A DNA stretch of 7,962 nucleotides from Anaerolineales bacterium UBA2200. Lineage in GTDB: Bacteria > Chloroflexota > Anaerolineae > UBA2200. The notes below the pieces were generated by a model. It did not search any database. It was not told where the DNA came from and saw only the letters and a program-made list of their open reading frames with translations. Below are positions 1-5,955 of this stretch, in pieces; position 1 is the stretch's first letter, and every line of letters starts with the position of its first letter. The stretch is from contig DCVA01000012.1 of the NCBI GenBank assembly GCA_002327925.1, positions 1 to 7,962 on the forward strand, written 5' to 3'. Made by a program: the position numbers and the translations under genes.

Positions 1-29
1 TGACATTTTACGTGATAGAATGCGGTGGT

Positions 30-58
30 TTGCGCAGCCGACCGAGAGTGGCTATACT
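30..58 (+). promoter_or_regulatory. Candidate sigma70-type promoter of the PAS gene
   Basis: The -10 box TATACT (53-58) matches five of six consensus bases. A weak -35 box, TTGCGC (30-35), lies exactly 17 bases upstream. Transcription would start near 65, giving a leader of about 25 bases before the GTG start at 91. The strong -10 and ideal spacing support it; the -35 matches only its first three bases. The rest of 1-90 shows nothing else I can name. Confidence 0.5.
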
Positions 59-90
59 ATCTTTCCGCATGATGCGAGGGGGTGAGCTGA

Positions 91-438
91 GTGGCAGACC
101 ACGACTGGACCACTGAATTCGGAGCGGCGATCACAGTGTGCGATAAGGACGGCACCGTCCTGGAGATTAATCAATGTTCGGCGCGCACCTTCTCCAGGGA
201 CAGTGATGCAAGCCTGGTGGGTGGCAACCTGCTCGACTGCCACCCGGAGCCAGCCAGAAGCAAGGTCCGGCACCTGCTGCAAACGCAGGGCACCAACGTG
301 TACACCATCGAAAAGAAGGGCCACAAGAAGTTGATCTATCAGGCGCCCTGGTACAAAGACGGGGAGTACGCAGGAATGGTCGAAATATCGCTGCCCATCC
401 CATCCGATATGCCCCATTTTGTGCGGGAATCGAAGTAA
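91..438 (+). CDS. Small stand-alone PAS-domain protein
   Basis: This 115-residue protein is little more than one PAS-like sensor domain. A strand and turn of the form AAITVCDKDGTVLEIN (12-27) are followed by a helix. Next comes the landmark DCHPEPARSK (49-58), then strands around NVYTIEKKGHKKLIY (69-83) and a C-terminal MPHF (107-110). I recall this set of landmarks from short PAS proteins and from PAS domains near DUF438 regions in anaerobic and Chloroflexota-like bacteria. No kinase, cyclase, signal peptide or membrane segment is present, so it probably binds a small ligand or partner in the cytoplasm; the ligand is unknown. The GTG start is chosen because a strong Shine-Dalgarno stretch (76-86, containing GGGGGTGAG) ends about five bases upstream. 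It appears to be a single-gene unit: its promoter lies at 30-58, and about 108 bases separate it from the next gene. Confidence 0.85.
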   Translation: MADHDWTTEFGAAITVCDKDGTVLEINQCSARTFSRDSDASLVGGNLLDCHPEPARSKVRHLLQTQGTNVYTIEKKGHKKLIYQAPWYKDGEYAGMVEISLPIPSDMPHFVRESK

Positions 439-546
439 CGGTCAAGGCCGAGATCGTATCCTCGGCGCGTGTGAGGTGTTTTCAATTGCACTGGTATCTA
501 CGTGCATCATATTGTCATTGACATTCTTACAGGGAGCAGAGTGAGC

Positions 547-1476
547 ATGGCCAAGTACAAGATCATCGTGAACCCGACATCGGGACGAGGAAATGGCGGT
601 CGCAGTATTCCGCTGATTGAAGATGCCCTGCAGCGCAGAGGTCTAGAGTACGACCTGATACGTACAGAGCGTCCGTGGCACGCGGCCGAGCTGGCCCGCC
701 AAGCCGCCCACGATGGGTATGACGTGGTTGTTTCGGGAGGCGGAGATGGCACAGCCAACGAAGTAGTGAATGGCCTGATGCTGGCCAAGCAGGATGGCAA
801 GCCGGCGGCCATGGGTATCCTTAGCATAGGCCGGGGCAACGACTATGCCTTTGGCATGACCGTGCCCAACGGGGTGGAAGCCGGATGTCAGGTGCTGGCC
901 GACAACAAGCGGCACTGGGTTGACGTTGGGCACGTTGTGGGCGGCGACTATCCTCAGGGACGCTATTTCGGCAACGGCGTCGGCGTCGGGTTCGACGCGG
1001 TGGTTGGTTTCGAGGCGCTCAAGCTCAAATGGTTGACGGGATTCCCATCCTATATAGTGGCTACCCTCAAGACCGTGTACATCTACAATGGCGTACCGTT
1101 GCGCGTCGTGCATGACAATGGATCGTTCGACCGAACCTGTCTGATGGTGTCGATCATGAACGGGCGGCGGCTGGGAGGCGGATTCATGATGGCGCCGCAG
1201 GGGCAGGCCGATGACGGCGTGTTCGACGTCTGTGTCGCACGGCAGGTAGGTCGCGGCCGTGTCTTCACTCTGGTGCCTCACTTCATGAAGGGAACGCAGG
1301 CGACACAGCCGGAAATCGAAATGGTGCGAACGTCAAAGCTTACTGTCACTGCGCTGCAGGCGACGCTGCCGGTACACGTAGACGGAGAGACTCTCTGCAC
1401 CAACGGGACGGAGATCACGGTTCAGGCATTGCCAAGGCAGCTTGAGTTTGTGCATTCCGGTGTGGAGGCCTCTTAG
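547..1476 (+). CDS. Diacylglycerol kinase family lipid kinase (YegS/DgkB/LCB5 type)
   Basis: The 309-residue protein carries the whole DAGK catalytic fold. NPTSGRG (9-15) and the nucleotide-binding GGGDGT (64-69) come first, then GRGND (95-99) and GNGVGVGFDA (142-151). The C-terminal beta domain follows, with APQGQADDGVFDV (216-228) and VHVDGE (276-281). Family members are usually about 300 residues and phosphorylate diacylglycerol or a related lipid with ATP at the inner membrane face. The exact substrate cannot be read from sequence. The reading frame is open back to a GTG at 502, but the conserved fold begins at MAKYKIIVNP. An AGGGAG ribosome binding site (531-536) precedes both GTG 541 and ATG 547; I prefer 547, with 541 the main alternative. 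The stop touches the start of the acyltransferase gene, so the two are almost certainly co-translated. A kinase making phosphatidic acid from diacylglycerol fits beside an enzyme making it from lysophosphatidic acid. Confidence 0.92.
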   Translation: MAKYKIIVNPTSGRGNGGRSIPLIEDALQRRGLEYDLIRTERPWHAAELARQAAHDGYDVVVSGGGDGTANEVVNGLMLAKQDGKPAAMGILSIGRGNDYAFGMTVPNGVEAGCQVLADNKRHWVDVGHVVGGDYPQGRYFGNGVGVGFDAVVGFEALKLKWLTGFPSYIVATLKTVYIYNGVPLRVVHDNGSFDRTCLMVSIMNGRRLGGGFMMAPQGQADDGVFDVCVARQVGRGRVFTLVPHFMKGTQATQPEIEMVRTSKLTVTALQATLPVHVDGETLCTNGTEITVQALPRQLEFVHSGVEAS

Positions 1477-2187
1477 ATGGCACTGACGGATCAGGTCGTA
1501 AGCACCGGTCTCAGGGCCATCACGCGCACGATCCTGCGCATCCACGGCGCCGAGTTGTCGCGAGTGCCAGCTCACGGTCCGTTGATACTCGTCCCCAACC
1601 ACGTCAACTTTCTTGAAGCGCCGGTGCTGTACGCACACCTGCAGCCGCGGCGCATCACGGGATTAGCCAAGAAGGAAACGTGGGATAATCCCGCCCTCAG
1701 GTTCCTGTTTGACATGGGAGAGGCCATACCCCTGCGTCGTGGCGAGGCAGACGTAGTAGCGCTCAAGCGCGGATTGAAGATGCTGGAAGACGGCCGCATA
1801 CTGGCCATTGCGCCGGAGGGCACAAGGAGCAACACTGGGTTGCTTCAACGCGGGCATCCGGGTGTGGTCTTCATGGCGCTTCACAGCGGGGCACCCATGC
1901 TGCCGATGGCCTGTTTTGGGGGCGAGAGATTCCGCAGCAACGTTGCACGACTCAGGCGCACGGACTTTCACATCGTGGTTGGCCAGCCGTTTCGGGTCGA
2001 CGCGCACGGGCAGCAAGTGAGAGGACGGCTGAGACAGCACATCGCCGACGAGATCATGTACCAGCTTGCCGCGCTATTGCCGCCCGCCTATCGAGGTTGT
2101 TACTCCGATGTGGATGCCGCGACAGAAGAGTACCTGCGATTCGACCCGCCCGCACACAGCAACTTGGCGAGGCTCACCGCCGCATAG
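1477..2187 (+). CDS. plsC: 1-acylglycerol-3-phosphate acyltransferase family protein (PlsC-like)
   Basis: This 236-residue protein has the PlsC/LPLAT acyltransferase pattern. The catalytic block is NHVNFLEAP (41-49), block II GEAIPLRR is at 81-88, and the phosphate-binding EGTRS is at 114-118. Block IV lies around APMLPMAC (138-145). Family members transfer an acyl chain from acyl-ACP, acyl-CoA or acyl phosphate to the sn-2 position of lysophosphatidic acid, giving phosphatidic acid. The catalytic motif is normally H-X4-D; here it reads H42-X4-E47, so the aspartate is replaced by glutamate. A different acyl acceptor or a lineage-specific active variant is therefore possible. No clear transmembrane helix is seen, so binding is probably peripheral. 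The ATG follows the TAG of the lipid kinase gene with no gap, implying translational coupling. The gene ends 34 bases from the convergent helicase operon, and I see no convincing terminator in that gap. Confidence 0.88.
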   Translation: MALTDQVVSTGLRAITRTILRIHGAELSRVPAHGPLILVPNHVNFLEAPVLYAHLQPRRITGLAKKETWDNPALRFLFDMGEAIPLRRGEADVVALKRGLKMLEDGRILAIAPEGTRSNTGLLQRGHPGVVFMALHSGAPMLPMACFGGERFRSNVARLRRTDFHIVVGQPFRVDAHGQQVRGRLRQHIADEIMYQLAALLPPAYRGCYSDVDAATEEYLRFDPPAHSNLARLTAA

Positions 2188-2221
2188 CCCGGGCAGAGTG
2201 CACCGACCAAACCATCGCCCA

Positions 2222-4066
2222 TCAGCGCCGCGACGACCGCTCGTGCCGCTCACTGTGCTCGGGCCCCGGGTCCTCAGACGGCGCGTTGGGCTGGTCTACC
2301 TCGATACCGCGCTCCAGCAGTAGCAGTTGCAGCGCCTTCAGATCGACCGCCGCCTGAACCATCAGCAGTCTCCCGGTCGAGTCCGGGTCGAAAGACGCCA
2401 GCAGGCCCTTGAGCTCCGGATCTGCCAAAAGCTCCTGCGCTGTCGTCGAGTCCTTGACCTCCAGTAACAGAGGCCTGCGCAAGGTAGCACCACCATAATA
2501 GCGGCCCCAGGCCTTGATTCGAGTCACGAGAGAGCGCGGAATGGGCCCTCGATGAATGCTCGAGAGCCTGTCCAGAAAGCCGCTGACCGTGGAGTCCCCG
2601 TGGCTGCCGCGTGCCAGGGACTCCCGGGTGATGGCAAACCTCCCATCTACCGCCTCCGCAAGGTCAGCGATGCGAGACGACAGCACGAGATCCGGGCCGG
2701 GATGAAAAGGCCGTATTTCCCCTTCGGAAGTGGTCACAGCCCGCCCAGTCGCCGAGTCCCCACGTCTTGTTGAAGCCGGCAGGAAGCCTCGCAGGAACAA
2801 TGCTTCACGCAGGGCCGACGCGTTGCCACGCTTAAGGAGCAGGACTTGCGGGGTCAGGCGCCGGTCGATATGGGCACGAATGGTTGGATCGTCCCAGAGC
2901 GAGTCGGCAGAGTCCGCCGAAGTCGCCTCGCAGAGAGAGACCGAGCGCCGGATGATGATCCTCTCGAGCTGCTCGCCCCATTCGCGAAGGCTGCGCAGTA
3001 CGTTCTGGGGCAAGGGTGTACCGGCGGCCTGCTGTAGAAAGTCGACAATGACGTTTGCAGAGAGCCCCTGCCTCTGCGCTGCGTAAAAGGTCTGCCGGGA
3101 CAGGCGGTACTCGAAGGCTCCGCGGTCCGCTTTGACGCGTTCGGCGAACAGCTCCAACCGTGCCAGGGTGGACTCAGGAACATCGCCCAGGGCCAAGAGT
3201 TGGAAGCTGGGCTGCACGACAAGTCTGCCTTCGGGCTCAGAGGATTCGACGGCCGACGCGGCATCAGGTCGCAACACCGAGGACCCTTCTTCGGACAGAC
3301 GAAACGCCAGCAAGCGGCCTGCGTCTTCCGAGATGTCAATCAGGCCGAGCCAATGCAGAGGGCCGCTTATCGCGCCACCCACGAAAGCGGCTTCTACCTC
3401 GGCCACCCAGCGAGTCTGCTGTGTCACGTGCTTGGCATCATTATAGTACGTGTGGCCCGGGTAGTTGTCCTGAGTCTGGAAGACGAGCCGCGGGGCAACG
3501 AGGGAGAGTCGTTCCAGAAAACGTTCCGCAGAGAGCCACACCCCCGGCTCCAGATCAGCAAGCTGCAACAGGAGCGATTGCCGCGCCCGCGCCAGATCCA
3601 GATCAAACGTGGACATGCCGAGAGTGTTTAGCTCGCTCCACTCTGCCAGGCGCTGCCACACCTGCAGACATGATCTCGTGCGTTCCCGCAGCGTCAGGCT
3701 CCAGAAGGCGGGCGTTTCCAGGGGTGAGCCGGAAGCGCGAAGATGGTGATTCGAACGAACGCACAACCCAAGCCCCTGCAGCATCAGCCGCAGAAAGCGC
3801 AGACGAGGAGTCTCGTGCTGTTGCGCAGCCTGACCCAGGAGGGGATCCGGGGTGATGAGCTGCTCATTCAGGGCGCGCAGGGCCCGCTTCTGCACAAAAC
3901 CGGTCAAACTGAGCGGCAGAGGCCTGGACCGTGCGCAGCTCCAGTAAACAAAGAGCTCGCGCTGCGCCAGCGCCAGGCTGGTCTCGTCCGGAACGGAAGG
4001 CAGGGTGCGCAGTTCCCACTCCAGCGGGGGCAATTGGGGCGCGGAAGCCGTCAGGGTAGTGGTCAT
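2222..4066 (-). CDS. XPB-associated protein with two tandem XPB-N-terminal-like modules
   Basis: This 614-residue protein is the last gene of the helicase operon and has no helicase or nuclease motifs. Its central part (about 90-260) parallels the 626-residue neighbour: AEWSEL (141-146) matches TDWSEL there, and SGPLHWLG (234-241) matches QGPLSWYG. Two copies of the XPB N-terminal-like module follow, at about 280-430 and 455-592. Each has a P-x-P turn, a tryptophan helix and a final segment ending near L..RG. The tail (593-614) is charged and looks disordered. I recall such proteins as 'helicase-associated domain' proteins (Helicase_C_3, PF13625), known beside XPB genes in Actinobacteria and Chloroflexota. 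A scaffold or regulator binding XPB or DNA is inferred, not shown. The ATG at 4066 lies seven bases after the upstream TGA, with only a weak GGATTGA as ribosome site, so translation is probably coupled. Confidence 0.8.
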   Translation of the reverse strand: MTTTLTASAPQLPPLEWELRTLPSVPDETSLALAQRELFVYWSCARSRPLPLSLTGFVQKRALRALNEQLITPDPLLGQAAQQHETPRLRFLRLMLQGLGLCVRSNHHLRASGSPLETPAFWSLTLRERTRSCLQVWQRLAEWSELNTLGMSTFDLDLARARQSLLLQLADLEPGVWLSAERFLERLSLVAPRLVFQTQDNYPGHTYYNDAKHVTQQTRWVAEVEAAFVGGAISGPLHWLGLIDISEDAGRLLAFRLSEEGSSVLRPDAASAVESSEPEGRLVVQPSFQLLALGDVPESTLARLELFAERVKADRGAFEYRLSRQTFYAAQRQGLSANVIVDFLQQAAGTPLPQNVLRSLREWGEQLERIIIRRSVSLCEATSADSADSLWDDPTIRAHIDRRLTPQVLLLKRGNASALREALFLRGFLPASTRRGDSATGRAVTTSEGEIRPFHPGPDLVLSSRIADLAEAVDGRFAITRESLARGSHGDSTVSGFLDRLSSIHRGPIPRSLVTRIKAWGRYYGGATLRRPLLLEVKDSTTAQELLADPELKGLLASFDPDSTGRLLMVQAAVDLKALQLLLLERGIEVDQPNAPSEDPGPEHSERHERSSRR

Positions 4067-4073
4067 TCGAGCT

Positions 4074-5954
4074 TCAATCCAACTCTCTCGGCATGTAGCC
4101 GCGTTCGCTGAGTTCCCTGACTAGCCCGCTAACCTGATCCTCCGCCACCAGCACCAGACGAGGAGAAATGCGGGCGACGATCTGCTGCGACAGTGAGGTG
4201 CTCGCCTCCAGCTCTTGCAGCAGCATGTCGTCCTTGAGCTCCAGCATCGCGAAACCCTCGTAGAGCCGAACTTGCCCGTAGCGCAACCACCACTCGTCCA
4301 GCAGTCTGATTAGCGGAGCAGGGGGCTCGACCGGCATGCACCGAGTCCATTCTGCGAGCAGATCCTCGGGCGAAAGACCGCGCTCGAACTCGGAGACCAT
4401 CTTGCGCACGTCGAGCTGGTAGACAAACCGACCTGGTTCTGCCTCCTGCAAATCCGCTATTCGACCGAGAAAGGCGTGGGCCTCGGGCATCACTGCGTCC
4501 ACGCGCACTGCCAAAGTCAGGTGGTCGTTGTGGTCGTCCACCACGATGACGTTGGGCTCGCCGTCATCGGCAGCGAACGGCCTGTCCCAGACCCAATCGG
4601 CAAGATGGCAAGCCTGCAATCCATCCACACATCCATCATCGAGGCTCAGACGAACCCACCCGTACCAGGACAGCGGCCCCTGCAAAAAGACGCGCAGCAA
4701 TCTACCCTGGACTTCCTCCCAGGGAAGCACTTGTTGCCACGAGAATGATCCCGAGCTATCGCGGAGGGCCAAACCCCAAGAGCCAGAGGAAGATTCCAGG
4801 AGCGAGTTCACGTTCGGCCACAGCGGCCTGAGTGCGAGCTCAAGGCTCTCCAGATGGCACCATCCTGTCTCGCCTGCCGAGGCCAGGAACCTGAGCAGCA
4901 GGTGGCGCAGGCGAACCAGGCGTCCGCGGAATTGCTGGTAGGAGAAGGAGAAGTGACCGTTGTGCCAGAGGACAAGGTTCGGAATATGACGCAACAACAC
5001 ATCGAGCTCACTCCAGTCGGTGAGAGACAGGTAGGCGTGAGCTAACTTGCGTGCGCGCTCGTCTGCTGTCTTGTGCTGGAACTGCGCCCACACGTCCTCG
5101 CAGCACACAAGGCGTCCTCCACGGGCCTTCACGAGCCCCAGCTCGACAAGAAGATGGCACGTCAGGTCCAACTGCTCCGAATCGCCCGCACCGACGGATT
5201 GCCACTGCCGGAGTGCCGAATCCGATAGGAGAAACGGGGCAGGCGGAGCCGAGAGCACCTGCTCTGCCACGTCGACGCGCCTACCTCTATCCGGCCGCAA
5301 CTGCTGAAGTTGGACCGGGTCGAAAGGCCAGCCCTGTAAGGCCGCGGCGAGCTTTCGCTCGGACAGCGACGGACGAGGGGGTCTCAACGTTGGCTGCGAG
5401 CGTGACACAAAGTTCCAGACAGTTGAGACCAGAGCCAGAGCGTCGCCCGGGGTTGTCAACTGCTGATCGGGGGAGGGTGCATTCCCATGAGCCGGACACC
5501 AGCCAGGAAGGGGAGGAATGTGGCGCTGGATTTCCCAGGGGAGCCAGTACTGTGACACACGGTGAAACGAATCACGCCAGGTCAGAAGCAGGCCCCGCCG
5601 GGACAGGTCGGCGAGGAACCCGGCCGCTTCGACCGGCTTGACCTCCGGGTCGGACGGCACTCCCATGGCGGACATGGCCCGGGCCATCTCTGAAGGGGTG
5701 ACTCCACTGCCATCTTCCGCCACGAGGGCGGCCCGAAGGGCGTTCCGTAGAGGAGCAGGCAAGGTGACAACCGAGCGAGCGATTTCGGTAGGATCGCCGA
5801 GGCGAGACTCGATTTCCAGAACGAGTTGCGCCCGGCCATCTTCTCGAAGCCTCCAGCCCCTTTCGCGGGCTATATCACGCAGCTCTGATTCTGGCAGTTG
5901 ACTCAGGATGGCAAAGAGCCCGGAGCGGCCCTCATCCGACTGTTCGATGGACAA
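4074..5954 (-). CDS. XPB-associated protein, winged-helix-like N terminus and C-terminal XPB-like module
   Basis: This 626-residue protein sits between the helicase and the 614-residue paralogue. Residues 16-54 form a short helical SAP-like region. Residues 64-140 look like a winged helix: helices, then RRGLLLTWRDSFHRVS as the likely wing. A second such fold may span about 235-290. The paralogous core contains TDWSEL (312-317) and QGPLSWYG (425-432). Residues 466-623 form one module resembling the XPB N terminus: CMPVEPPAPLIRLLDEW, then RYGQVRLYEG, and a C-terminal ELSERGYMP. No catalytic motif is visible. Winged helices plus an XPB-like module recall eukaryotic p52/Tfb2, the TFIIH subunit that binds and stimulates XPB; that comparison is inference. 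The start is a TTG at 5954, one base after the helicase stop, with GAGG about nine bases upstream; no in-frame ATG occurs before residue 90, so the rare start is well supported. Confidence 0.82.
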   Translation of the reverse strand: MSIEQSDEGRSGLFAILSQLPESELRDIARERGWRLREDGRAQLVLEIESRLGDPTEIARSVVTLPAPLRNALRAALVAEDGSGVTPSEMARAMSAMGVPSDPEVKPVEAAGFLADLSRRGLLLTWRDSFHRVSQYWLPWEIQRHIPPLPGWCPAHGNAPSPDQQLTTPGDALALVSTVWNFVSRSQPTLRPPRPSLSERKLAAALQGWPFDPVQLQQLRPDRGRRVDVAEQVLSAPPAPFLLSDSALRQWQSVGAGDSEQLDLTCHLLVELGLVKARGGRLVCCEDVWAQFQHKTADERARKLAHAYLSLTDWSELDVLLRHIPNLVLWHNGHFSFSYQQFRGRLVRLRHLLLRFLASAGETGWCHLESLELALRPLWPNVNSLLESSSGSWGLALRDSSGSFSWQQVLPWEEVQGRLLRVFLQGPLSWYGWVRLSLDDGCVDGLQACHLADWVWDRPFAADDGEPNVIVVDDHNDHLTLAVRVDAVMPEAHAFLGRIADLQEAEPGRFVYQLDVRKMVSEFERGLSPEDLLAEWTRCMPVEPPAPLIRLLDEWWLRYGQVRLYEGFAMLELKDDMLLQELEASTSLSQQIVARISPRLVLVAEDQVSGLVRELSERGYMPRELD

Positions 5955-5955
5955 C

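Noticed and set aside
447..466. Hairpin GCCGAG-loop-CTCGGC after the PAS gene, possible terminator
   Set aside because: Only six pairs with an eight-base loop, and the next bases are GCGTGTGAGG, not a T run. Too weak to call a terminator.
486..513. Possible promoter TTGCAC/CATATT before the lipid kinase
   Set aside because: Three of six and four of six matches with 16-base spacing in AT-richer DNA; not distinguishable from chance.
643..1281. 212-residue minus-strand frame opposite the lipid kinase
   Set aside because: Covers the conserved kinase motifs in antisense; histidine- and valine-rich translation with no family features or ribosome site.
2187..2194. GCCCGGGC palindrome in the convergent gap
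   Set aside because: Perfect but only eight bases, no loop and no T run; not a usable terminator, and common in GC-rich DNA.
3160..3855. Long plus-strand open frame opposite the 614-residue gene, and similar frames opposite the other helicase-operon genes (for example 5051-5641 and 6502-7098)
   Set aside because: Arginine-, proline- and serine-rich translations with no recognisable fold, lying antisense to well-supported genes; typical of GC-rich coding DNA.
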